A stretch of 64,000 nt of DNA from Byssovorax sp. (GTDB lineage Bacteria > Myxococcota_A > Polyangia > Polyangiales > Polyangiaceae). Positions 48,251-55,695 of the stretch are shown here, piece by piece; within the stretch, counting starts at the first letter, position 1; every line of letters starts with the position of its first letter. The translations under genes were made by a program, and so were the position numbers. Under the pieces are notes generated by a model. It did not search any database. It was not told the DNA's origin and worked only from the letters and a program-made list of their open reading frames with translations. The stretch is from the NCBI GenBank assembly GCA_025362495.1, contig JANYGI010000026.1:167911-231910 (forward strand), read 5' to 3'.

Positions 48251-49464
48251 TGCTTCAGACCTTCCGCGGCCGGACCCTCGAAGAGGCGCGCCGCGCTGCC
48301 CAGGCCGCGTTCGGCCCCGATGCCGTCATCCTCACCACGCGCGAGGTCCCGCGCGCGGGCATCGCCGGCCTGTTCGGTGGCGCCGAAGTCGAGATCGCCG
48401 CGGCGCCGGCCGAGCGCGAGCGCGAGCGGGAGCGCGAGCCCCCGCCGCGGGCGCGGCCGGTGTTCACCGACGCCGCCTACGCGATGAACGATCGCCTCCA
48501 CGAGGGCGACCTCTCCACGCTGCGCACCGAGGTCCGGCAGGAGCTCCGATCGATCCAAGGCGTGATGGCGCGGTCGAGCGCGGTGCCGTCGTCGGTCGAG
48601 AGCGAGCTGTCCGCGCTCCGCGCCGCGGTCGATCGCCTCGCCGAGCCCGAGCTGCCGCACACGGGCGCGGTCGCCAAGATCATCCGCGATCTCGGCCTCG
48701 AAGGAAAGGCCGCGCAGCTCCTGTTCAAGGCGCTGAAGGACGCGAAGGGCGCCGCGCTGAACGAGCGGGTGCGCGACGCCGTCGCCGATCTCGTCCGCGT
48801 CGCGCCGTGGCCCCTCGCCAGCGCGGGGCCGGGGCTGATCGCCCTCGTGGGCCCTCCGGGCGTCGGCAAGACGGCCACGGCCGCCAAGCTCGCGGCGCAC
48901 GCGCGGCTCGAGCAGAACCGCAGCGTCACGTTCATTTCGTGCGACGGCTTCCGCGTCGGCGCCTTCGCCCAGATCGAGCGCTTCGCCGAGCTCCTCGGCG
49001 CCGGCCTCGAGGTCGCCAACGATCCGGCCGAGCTCCGCCGCAAGATCGAGGCGGCCGACGCCGACCTGGTGATCGTCGACACCGCCGGCACGCTGCGCGG
49101 CGGCGACGGCGGCCCCGAGTCGGCGCTGGGAGGCCTCGCCACGCGCCCGCTCCGGGTGCGACCGGGAGCCACCGCCCGCACCCGCGACGTGCTCCTCTGC
49201 CTGCCCGCCGCGCTCCGCGCGGTCGACGCCGATCGCCTCGCCAAGGACTTCGCCTCCGTCAGCCCGACGGCCCTGGTGGTGACGAAGATCGACGAGACGA
49301 GCTCGCCCGTCGGCCTCATCCACGGCTCGGTGGCGTCGAGGCTCCCGGTGAGCGTCCTCTGCTTCGGGCCACGCGTCCCCGAGGACGTCGCGCCGGCGAT
49401 CACCGGCGCGATCCTCGACCACCTCCTGCCGCGCGGCGCGTCCAGGCAACGGGCAGCGTCGTGA
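48247..49464 (+). CDS. flhF: SRP-like GTPase FlhF
   Basis: A 405-residue protein. An N-terminal B domain (LQTFRGRTLEEARRAAQAAFGPDAVIL) is followed by an ER-rich linker (EREREREREPPPR), then helical N and GTPase G domains: G1 GPPGVGKTATAAKLAAHA near residue 201, G3 VDTAGT, G4 TKIDE. FlhF sets the position, usually polar, and number of flagella. Its usual partner gene flhG is not next to it; fliA follows directly (GTGA overlap). The repeat in the linker recalls that of FliO. Confidence 0.94.
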   Translation: MMLQTFRGRTLEEARRAAQAAFGPDAVILTTREVPRAGIAGLFGGAEVEIAAAPAEREREREREPPPRARPVFTDAAYAMNDRLHEGDLSTLRTEVRQELRSIQGVMARSSAVPSSVESELSALRAAVDRLAEPELPHTGAVAKIIRDLGLEGKAAQLLFKALKDAKGAALNERVRDAVADLVRVAPWPLASAGPGLIALVGPPGVGKTATAAKLAAHARLEQNRSVTFISCDGFRVGAFAQIERFAELLGAGLEVANDPAELRRKIEAADADLVIVDTAGTLRGGDGGPESALGGLATRPLRVRPGATARTRDVLLCLPAALRAVDADRLAKDFASVSPTALVVTKIDETSSPVGLIHGSVASRLPVSVLCFGPRVPEDVAPAITGAILDHLLPRGASRQRAAS

Positions 49465-50180
49465 CCGATCCGTCGCCCGGAGCGCGCGGCATCGAGGCGC
49501 CGCAGTGGGTCCTCTCGGTGGAGCAGTACGAGCGCTTCGTGCCCCTCGTCCACCGCGCGGCGATCCGCTTCGCCCGGCAGACCTCGGCCACGGTGAGCGT
49601 CGGCGACATCATCGGCGCCGCCCTCGTCGGGCTCGTCGACGCCGTCAAGCGCGCGGATCCCGCGGCCTCGCCCGAGCAGGTCGATCAGTACATCTGGTAT
49701 CGCATCCGCGGCGCGATGATCGAGTACGTGCGGGCCTTCGACGCCCGCGCCCGCAACCTCGAGATCGTCTCGCGCCGCCTGACGCGGGCGATCCGCGCCC
49801 AGGCCACGACGCTCGGGCGCGCGCCCGAGGAGGGCGAGATCGCCGCGGCGATGGAACTCGAAATCCCCGCGTACCGCCGCACGCTCGGGGCTCTCGCTCG
49901 CGGCGGGATGATGCAGCTCGAGCTCGGTCGGATCGCCGGAGATCCCGACGACGCGGAGGCCGACGCGCCGGCCGCGATCGAGCCAGCGGCGATGGCCTCC
50001 GCGCTCGCGAAGGCCGTCGAGGAGCTCCCGTTGATCGGGCAGCACATCCTCGCGCTGCACCACCAGGAGCATTGTTCACCCGGTGAAATAGCGGCTGTCC
50101 TCGATTTGACCGAGGCCCGCGTCTTGCAATTGCACGCCGAAACGATCCACCGGCTCCGCGCCGGCATCGGGAGGTCTTGA
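49461..50180 (+). CDS. fliA: flagellar RNA polymerase sigma factor FliA (sigma-28)
   Basis: A 239-residue sigma-70-family group 3 factor. Region 2 is seen in VHRAAIRFARQTSATVSVGDIIGAALVGLVDAVKR and YIWYRIRGAMIEYVRAFD, region 3 in TRAIRAQATTLGRAPEEGEIAAAM, and region 4 in LPLIGQHILALHHQEHCSPGEIAAVLDLTEARVLQLHAETIHRLR. It directs transcription of flagellins and other late genes and is held by FlgM. GTG start overlapping flhF. The region 2.1 start is divergent. Confidence 0.92.
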   Translation: MTDPSPGARGIEAPQWVLSVEQYERFVPLVHRAAIRFARQTSATVSVGDIIGAALVGLVDAVKRADPAASPEQVDQYIWYRIRGAMIEYVRAFDARARNLEIVSRRLTRAIRAQATTLGRAPEEGEIAAAMELEIPAYRRTLGALARGGMMQLELGRIAGDPDDAEADAPAAIEPAAMASALAKAVEELPLIGQHILALHHQEHCSPGEIAAVLDLTEARVLQLHAETIHRLRAGIGRS

Positions 50181-50183
50181 GCC

Positions 50184-50906
50184 GTGAGTCATGGAATCTA
50201 TGCCGCGCTGAGCGGCGCCGTCGCGCAGATGAGCGCCCTCGATCAAACCGCGACCAACGTCGCCAACGCGTCGACGTCCGGCTTCCGCGCCGCGCGCCCG
50301 ATCTTTCACGAGATGATCTCCCGCGACGCGGGCAAACGCGAGGGCGGCGGCGTGCGCTACACGGCGATGACCGGCACCGCGATCGACGCCACGCCGGGGC
50401 AGCTCCACTCCACCGGCAGGCCGCTCGACGTCGCGCTCGGGCCGAACGATTTCCTCGCGGTCACCACCGCGCGCGGTGAGCGCTACACCCGCGCCGGCTC
50501 GCTCCAGATCGGCGCTGACGGCACGCTCAAAGCCATCAGCGGCGACGCGGTCCTCGGCGAGGACGGCAAGCCCGTGAAGATCGATCCCGCGACCACGCTC
50601 GGCATCGCGCCCGACGGCGCCGTGCTCGCGAACGGCGCGCCGGTCGGCCACCTCCGCGTCGTCACGTTCGCCAAGCCCGACGCGCTGCAGTCCCAGGGCG
50701 CGATGCTCTTCGACGTCGGCGGGGCCGGCGCGCCCACGCTCTCGAAGGAGCGCCTCCAGGTCGGCGTCCTCGAGGACTCCAACGCCTCGCCGGTCCGCGG
50801 CATGACCGATCTCCTGCAGACCTCGCGGATGTTCGAGGCCGTGCAGCGCACGATCGAGGCCTTCAACGAGGCCGATCGCAAGGTGCTGACGGTCCCGTCC
50901 AAATGA
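50184..50906 (+). CDS. flgF: flagellar rod protein FlgF
   Basis: A 240-residue axial protein: SHGIYAALSGAVAQMSALDQTATNVANASTSGFRAARPIF at the N-terminus, VLEDSNASPVRGMTDLLQTSRMFEAVQRTIEAFNEADRK at the C-terminus. It belongs to the FlgF/FlgG family; flgG itself is at 27.5 kb, so this is assigned as FlgF. It is separated from flgG, whereas the two usually adjoin. GTG start 3 bp after fliA. Confidence 0.88.
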   Translation: MSHGIYAALSGAVAQMSALDQTATNVANASTSGFRAARPIFHEMISRDAGKREGGGVRYTAMTGTAIDATPGQLHSTGRPLDVALGPNDFLAVTTARGERYTRAGSLQIGADGTLKAISGDAVLGEDGKPVKIDPATTLGIAPDGAVLANGAPVGHLRVVTFAKPDALQSQGAMLFDVGGAGAPTLSKERLQVGVLEDSNASPVRGMTDLLQTSRMFEAVQRTIEAFNEADRKVLTVPSK

Positions 50907-50985
50907 GCCCGCGCGCGCGAATCGCTGATCGCTCGAGCTCGACGGCAGGCCCGACGCCGCGGCGAGACCGCGCCCTGGAAACGTC

Positions 50986-51687
50986 ATGGCCCTGATCCAC
51001 TCCATCGAAGCCACCCGAGCCCCGGCGCCGGTCCACGACGTCCGCGCGCAGCAGACGGCCGTCTCGCCCGCGGACATCCGCGCGGCGCTGGCCCGCGCGC
51101 ACCAGGCGCAGCTCGGCAAGCCCGCGTCGCCGGCGCTGCTCGACGTGCTCACCGCGCACGTGAGCCTCGAGACCGGCCGCGGCAGCCGGATGTTCAACTT
51201 CAACTTCGGCGGCATCAAGGGCGCCGGGCCCTCGGGGAGCTCGGCGCACTACCTCACGCGCGAGGTCGGACCGGATCACCAGGATCGGCACCTCGTCGAC
51301 GGCTTCCGCGCCTACGGATCGCTGGCCGAGGGCGCCGGGGATTACCTCCGCTTCGTGCGCACCAGGTACAGCGCCGCGTTCGACGCCGCGGGCCGGGGCG
51401 ACGTCGACGGCTTCGCGGGCGGCCTCAAGAGCCGCGGCTACTTCACCGAGAGCGTCGAGCCCTACGCCGCCGCGCTCCGCTCGCTCGCGCACACCGACTG
51501 GTCCGGGTCGCAGCTCACGAGCGCTTCGCACCAGCACCTCGGCCCGACAGGCCCGCTCGATCCGCTCGCCGCGCCGCCCGACGCCGCCTCGGCGCTCCCG
51601 ACGACGGCGACCGTCGCGCGCGTGCTCGACGCGGTGGCCTCCATGACTGCGCGCCTCGGGGCGCCCATCGAACCTCCGGAGCCATGA
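50986..51687 (+). CDS. flagellar glucosaminidase-like muralytic enzyme
   Basis: A 233-residue protein without a signal peptide. It contains a glucosaminidase-type fold: LLDVLTAHVSLETGRG with the putative catalytic Glu, FNFNFGGIKGAG, then FRAYGSLAEGAGDYLRFVRTRYSAAF and the Tyr motif GGLKSRGYFTES. This equals the C-terminal domain of enterobacterial FlgJ or of the dedicated rod lytic enzymes. It would cut peptidoglycan for the rod and is probably exported by the flagellar system. It lies between flgF and the flagellins; the C-terminal 60 residues are Ala/Pro-rich. Confidence 0.85.
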   Translation: MALIHSIEATRAPAPVHDVRAQQTAVSPADIRAALARAHQAQLGKPASPALLDVLTAHVSLETGRGSRMFNFNFGGIKGAGPSGSSAHYLTREVGPDHQDRHLVDGFRAYGSLAEGAGDYLRFVRTRYSAAFDAAGRGDVDGFAGGLKSRGYFTESVEPYAAALRSLAHTDWSGSQLTSASHQHLGPTGPLDPLAAPPDAASALPTTATVARVLDAVASMTARLGAPIEPPEP

Positions 51688-51776
51688 CCTCAGCTCCACC
51701 TCGAGAGTCCATACGCGCCATATCAGCGCACTGAACAATCCTCCGAACAGCGGATACGTTAAGGCACACCCGCGCC

Positions 51777-51803
51777 TAAAGCCGGGCGTGGCGGGGCCGT
51801 TCC
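51777..51803 (+). promoter_or_regulatory. sigma-28-like promoter of flagellin 1
   Basis: TAAA, exactly 15 nt, then GCCGTTCC (consensus TAAA-N15-GCCGATAA). It would start RNA near 51810, giving a leader of about 70 nt that contains the conserved hairpin. Confidence 0.75.
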
Positions 51804-51831
51804 TGATGAGTAAGGGCAAGATGAAGCCCAG

Positions 51832-51871
51832 CCGCCGGTCAAAAGACCGACGGAACAACTCCAGGAAGGAG
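51832..51871 (+). promoter_or_regulatory. conserved flagellin leader hairpin and GGA-rich ribosome site
   Basis: CCGCCGGTC, AAAA loop, GACCGACGG form a hairpin, followed by AACAACTCC and AGGAAGGAG. Three GGA triplets lie at the stem base and in the ribosome site. The same block precedes the second flagellin. It is a candidate CsrA-binding leader. Confidence 0.6.
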
Positions 51872-51879
51872 CCATCACC

Positions 51880-52713
51880 ATGGCACTCTCGATCCAGTCC
51901 AACGTCGCGTCTCTCCAGGCGCAGTCGAACCTCGCCAACACGCAGCGCGCGCTGTCGATGAACTTTCAGAAGCTGTCGAGCGGCTATCGCATCAACAGCG
52001 CCTCGGACGACGCCGCCGGCCTCGGCATCAGCGAGAACATGACGGCGCAGACGCGCTCGTTCACGGTCGCCGAGCGCAACACCAACAACGGTATCAGCAT
52101 GGCGCAGACGGCAGAAGGCGCCCTCGGCCAGATGAGCGGTATGCTCGGCCGCCTCCGCGAGCTGGCGGTCCAGGGTTCCAACGGCGATCTCACCTCGACC
52201 GACCGCGGCTTTCTCGACACCGAGTTCACCGCGCTGAAGAGCGAGGTCGATCGTATCTCGAGCTCCACGACCTACAACGGGAAAGCGCTGCTGTCGGGTA
52301 CTGCCGCGACGACCAATTTCCAGGTCGGTATCAACAACACCGCGAACGACCAGATCGGCATCAGCTTCGGCGGCGTCGATCTGACCACGCTCGGCCTCGG
52401 CAGCTCGTCGGTGTCCGGCGCGACGGCCACCAATGCCCAGGCGTCGATCGACGCGGTCGACACGGCGATCGCCTTCGTGTCGACCCAGCGTTCGGGGTAC
52501 GGCGCGGTCATGAACCGCATGCAGGTCACGGTGAGCAACATCCAGTCGATGCGCACCAACCTGACGGCGGCCAACAGCCGGATCAAGGACACCGACATCG
52601 CGGAAGAGACCGCGTCGATGGCCCGCAATCAGGTGCTCTCGCAGGCCGGCGCCGCCATCCTCGCCCAGGCCAATCAGGGCCCGCAGCTCGCCATGACGCT
52701 GCTCCGCGGCTGA
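51880..52713 (+). CDS. fliC: flagellin 1
   Basis: A 277-residue flagellin consisting only of D0 and D1 domains: IQSNVASLQAQSNLANTQ, LSSGYRINSASDDAAGLGISE, and the C-terminal IKDTDIAEETASMARNQVL and LAQANQGPQLAMTLLRG. There is almost no central variable region, as in Bacillus Hag-type short flagellins. It forms the filament after export. Its own sigma-28-like promoter and leader hairpin precede it. It is very similar to flagellin 2, so the pair arose by tandem duplication. Confidence 0.97.
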   Translation: MALSIQSNVASLQAQSNLANTQRALSMNFQKLSSGYRINSASDDAAGLGISENMTAQTRSFTVAERNTNNGISMAQTAEGALGQMSGMLGRLRELAVQGSNGDLTSTDRGFLDTEFTALKSEVDRISSSTTYNGKALLSGTAATTNFQVGINNTANDQIGISFGGVDLTTLGLGSSSVSGATATNAQASIDAVDTAIAFVSTQRSGYGAVMNRMQVTVSNIQSMRTNLTAANSRIKDTDIAEETASMARNQVLSQAGAAILAQANQGPQLAMTLLRG

Positions 52714-52736
52714 GAGCGAGCGAGAGTCGCGATGAC

Positions 52737-52770
52737 GAGACGCCGGCCGCGCTTCCGCGGGCGGCGTCTC
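52737..52770 (+). terminator. hairpin after flagellin 1
   Basis: GAGACGCCGGCCGCG and CGCGGGCGGCGTCTC pair over 15 bp with one mismatch around a CTTC loop, 24 bp after the stop. The following GCCTTTGCGG is only weakly T-rich. Confidence 0.65.
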
Positions 52771-52859
52771 GCCTTTGCGGGGTTGTCCGGTGCCGCCGTG
52801 AGCGGGCGCACCGGGGGGCGGCACGAGGCCACGATGGCACTATTAGATGCCATCACGGC

Positions 52860-52886
52860 TCAAGCCCGGCGCCGTCGCGCCGTAGA
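52860..52886 (+). promoter_or_regulatory. sigma-28-like promoter of flagellin 2
   Basis: TCAA, exactly 15 nt, then GCCGTAGA. It would start RNA near 52893, about 65 nt before the ATG, matching the arrangement at flagellin 1. Confidence 0.75.
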
Positions 52887-52910
52887 CACCCTCGAGGGCA
52901 AAGAAGCCCG

Positions 52911-52950
52911 CCGCCGGTCAAAAGGCCGGTGGAACAACTCCAAGAAGGAG
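52911..52950 (+). promoter_or_regulatory. second copy of flagellin leader hairpin
   Basis: CCGCCGGTC, AAAA, GGCCGGTGG, AACAACTCC, AAGAAGGAG. Left arm, loop and spacer equal those of the first copy; the right arm differs at three positions (A2G, A6G, C7T), which keep or restore pairing as G-T or C-G. Confidence 0.6.
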
Positions 52951-52957
52951 AACTCCC

Positions 52958-53788
52958 ATGCTCACGATCCAGAACAACATCGCGTCTCTCCAGGCGCAGT
53001 CGAACCTCGCCAACACCCAGCGCTCGCTGGCGATGAACTTCCAGAAGCTGTCGAGCGGTTACCGCATCAACAGCGCTGCGGACGACGCCGCCGGGCTCGG
53101 TATCAGCGAGAACATGTCGGCGCAGACCCGCTCCTTCACGGTGGCGGAGCGCAATACCAACAACGGTATCAGCATGGCGCAGACGGCGGAAGGCGCCCTC
53201 GGGCAGATGAGCGGAATGCTCGGCCGACTCCGCGAGCTGGCGGTCCAGGGATCCAACGGTGATCTGACCTCCACGGACCGCGGCTTTCTCGACACGGAGT
53301 TCACCGCGCTGAAGAGCGAGGTGGATCGTATCTCGACGGCCACGACCTACAACGGCAAGCAGCTGCTCTCGGGCACCGCCGCTTCTATCGTGTTCCAGGT
53401 CGGTATCAACAACACCACGAACGACCAGATCGGCATCACCTTCGGTGGCGTCGACTTGACTTCGCTCGGCCTCAGTACCACGTCGGTCTCCGGCGCGACG
53501 GCCACGAACGCCCAGTCGGCAATCGACGCGGTGGACACGGCGATCGCGGCGGTCTCGACGCAGCGCTCCAACTATGGTTCGGCGATGAACCGCATGCAGG
53601 TGACGGTGACCAACATCCAGTCGATGCGCACCAACCTGACGGCGGCCAACAGCCGGATCAAGGACACCGACATCGCCGAAGAGACGGCGTCGATGGCGCG
53701 TAATCAGGTTCTGTCGCAGGCCGGCGCCGCCGTCCTCGCCCAGGCCAACCAGGCGCCGCAGCTCGCGATGTCGCTGCTCCGCGGCTGA
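52958..53788 (+). CDS. fliC: flagellin 2
   Basis: A 276-residue flagellin, D0-D1 only: TIQNNIASLQAQSNLANTQ, LSSGYRINSAADDAAGLGISE, IKDTDIAEETASMARNQVL, LAQANQAPQLAMSLLRG. It differs from flagellin 1 mainly near residues 130-185 (the D1 turn) and at scattered sites. Both copies are intact, with independent promoters, leaders and terminators, so they may be expressed at different levels or form distinct filament segments. Confidence 0.97.
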   Translation: MLTIQNNIASLQAQSNLANTQRSLAMNFQKLSSGYRINSAADDAAGLGISENMSAQTRSFTVAERNTNNGISMAQTAEGALGQMSGMLGRLRELAVQGSNGDLTSTDRGFLDTEFTALKSEVDRISTATTYNGKQLLSGTAASIVFQVGINNTTNDQIGITFGGVDLTSLGLSTTSVSGATATNAQSAIDAVDTAIAAVSTQRSNYGSAMNRMQVTVTNIQSMRTNLTAANSRIKDTDIAEETASMARNQVLSQAGAAVLAQANQAPQLAMSLLRG

Positions 53789-53811
53789 TATCGGGCTCTC
53801 CGCATATTGAT

Positions 53812-53851
53812 GACGAGACGCCGCCCGCGCTTGTGCGGGCGGCATCCCGTC
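53812..53851 (+). terminator. hairpin after flagellin 2
   Basis: GACGAGACGCCGCCCG and CGGGCGGCATCCCGTC pair over 16 positions with two mismatches, loop of 8 nt, followed by TTCCTCTCATTTC. It resembles the flagellin 1 hairpin. fliD begins 36 bp later, so partial read-through is likely. Confidence 0.65.
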
Positions 53852-53887
53852 TTCCTCTCATTTCACTCCGGTCGATGAAGGAGCAAC

Positions 53888-55261
53888 ATGCCTATCACCT
53901 TCGGTGGTCTCGCTTCGAACCTCGATACCAACGCCATCGTCACCGGCCTGATGAAGGCGCAGCGCATCCCGCTCGACGCGCTCAACGCGCAGCAAGCGCA
54001 GGTGAGCCAGGCGGCCGGCACGCTCACCTCGTTCATGTCCAGCGTCAGCGCGCTGCAGACGATCGCCAACACGCTCTCCACGCCCGCGGGCCTCAGCTCG
54101 CTCTCGGCGACATCGAGCGACACCGGCGTCTCCCCCGCGGCCTCCGCCGGGGCGCAGCCCGGGTCCTACTCCGTCCAGGTGATGGCGCTCGCGCAGGAGA
54201 CACGATTGAAGTCCAACACCCAGACCTCGAGCTCGGACGCGCTCGGGATGAACGGCACCGTCAACATCGGTGTCGGCACCGGGACGGCGGCCAACATCAC
54301 CATCGACAGCTCGGACTCGCTCACGTCGATAGCCTCCAAGATCACCAACAGCGGCGCCCGCGTCACGGCCTCGGTCATGTACGACGGTTCGCAGTATCGC
54401 CTCCTCGTCCGCGGCCTCGACACCGGGGCGGGAAGCGGCGTCACCGTCACCGAGAGCGGCACTTCGCTCGGCCTCGACGATCCCACCAACACCTACCAGA
54501 CCGCGACCGACTCGCTGGTCAAGGTCGACAACATCCCGGTCACGCGCTCGACCAACCTGCTCGTGGGCGTCCTCCCCGGGGTCTCCCTGGCGCTCGGCAA
54601 GGTGATGTCGGCCCCGGCCACGGTCACCATCGCTCCCGATCCTGCGGCGATGGGGGCCAAGATCAACACCTTCGTCACGGCCTTCAACGCCATCGTCTCG
54701 TCGGCGCACCTCGACGCCGGCTACGGCACGATCGCGGCCGCGAACTCGGTCCTCGCCGGGGACAGCTCGATCCGCACCACGCTCGATCGGCTCAGCCACA
54801 TCGTCGCCAACAACGTCGCGGGGACGACCGGGAAGTACACCACGCTGTCGAGCATCGGGCTCCACCTCACGAGCGAAGGCACGATCACCCTCGATCAGGC
54901 CGCGTTGACCTCGGCGATTGGCACCGATCCTCAGGCGATCTCCAGGCTCTTCGTCACCGATCCGACCATCGGCGCCACCGGCGCCATGGGGCTCCTGTCG
55001 TCGACGATCGACGCCCTCGTCAAGGGGAGCAACTCGACCATCGGCGCGCGCGTGGCCTCGCTCACGGCGCGGGCCACCCGGCTCGGCGACGACGCGAGCA
55101 AGATGGGCATTCAGGACGACGCCTACCAGACCGCGCTCCAGCACCAGTTCACCAACCTCGAGCTGGCGATGAGCAGCATCAAGGCGCAGTCAGGGGCGCT
55201 CGCGTCGCTGATCGGCATGACGAACAACGCCATTGGCGCAACCACCGTTTCCTCGGGGTGA
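53888..55261 (+). CDS. fliD: filament cap protein FliD (HAP2)
   Basis: A 457-residue protein: PITFGGLASNLDTNAIVTGLMKAQRIPLDAL then a coiled segment at the N-terminus, a variable middle (TSIASKITNSGARVTASVMYDGSQYRLLVRG), and a C-terminal coiled coil (YQTALQHQFTNLELAMSSIKAQSGAL). These fit FliD, which caps the filament and adds flagellin. Start has GAAGGAG upstream. No separate promoter is apparent, so it may be read through from flagellin 2. Confidence 0.95.
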   Translation: MPITFGGLASNLDTNAIVTGLMKAQRIPLDALNAQQAQVSQAAGTLTSFMSSVSALQTIANTLSTPAGLSSLSATSSDTGVSPAASAGAQPGSYSVQVMALAQETRLKSNTQTSSSDALGMNGTVNIGVGTGTAANITIDSSDSLTSIASKITNSGARVTASVMYDGSQYRLLVRGLDTGAGSGVTVTESGTSLGLDDPTNTYQTATDSLVKVDNIPVTRSTNLLVGVLPGVSLALGKVMSAPATVTIAPDPAAMGAKINTFVTAFNAIVSSAHLDAGYGTIAAANSVLAGDSSIRTTLDRLSHIVANNVAGTTGKYTTLSSIGLHLTSEGTITLDQAALTSAIGTDPQAISRLFVTDPTIGATGAMGLLSSTIDALVKGSNSTIGARVASLTARATRLGDDASKMGIQDDAYQTALQHQFTNLELAMSSIKAQSGALASLIGMTNNAIGATTVSSG

Positions 55262-55264
55262 CCG

Positions 55265-55666
55265 ATGATTCCGAGCATTGCATCGCTTCGCTACAAGTCA
55301 GTCCAGGTCAAGACCGCTTCGCCGGGAGACCTGCTGGTCCTCCTGTACGAGGGCCTCTTTCGCTTCCTCGGTGAGGCCGCCGGGGCCATGCGCCGCGACG
55401 ATCGCGCGGTCGCGGGCGAGCGCCTCGACCGGTCGCTCGGGATCCTGGGCGAGCTCGCGGCGGGCCTGCGTCACGACGTGGCGCCGGATCTCTGCGAGAA
55501 CCTCCTCGGCCTCTACATGTTCTCGATGGATCACCTGGTGCAGGCGAACCTGCGCCAGGAGCCGGAGCGCATCGAGGACGTGATGCGCATCCTCACGCCC
55601 CTGCGCGAGGCGTGGAAGCTGGCCGTCGCCGCCCCGACGATGATTCCTGCTCAAGTGAGCCCCTGA
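55265..55666 (+). CDS. fliS: flagellin export chaperone FliS
   Basis: A 133-residue helical protein: YKSVQVKTASPGDLLVLLYEGLFRFLGEAAGAM, then ALAGERLDRSLGIL-like GERLDRSLGILGELAAGL and LYMFSMDHLVQANLRQEPERIEDVMRILTPLREAWKLAV. These match FliS, which binds the flagellin D0 end and delivers it to FlhA. It lies 3 bp after fliD. Intact and of usual length. Confidence 0.94.
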   Translation: MIPSIASLRYKSVQVKTASPGDLLVLLYEGLFRFLGEAAGAMRRDDRAVAGERLDRSLGILGELAAGLRHDVAPDLCENLLGLYMFSMDHLVQANLRQEPERIEDVMRILTPLREAWKLAVAAPTMIPAQVSP

Positions 55667-55695
55667 CTCGCCGTTATTCCCGGGCAGGAGACGTG

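Noticed and set aside
52834..52851. TGGCAC motif upstream of flagellin 2 as sigma-54 promoter
   Set aside because: Distance between GG and GC is 11, not 10, and a much better sigma-28-like site lies 26 bp downstream.
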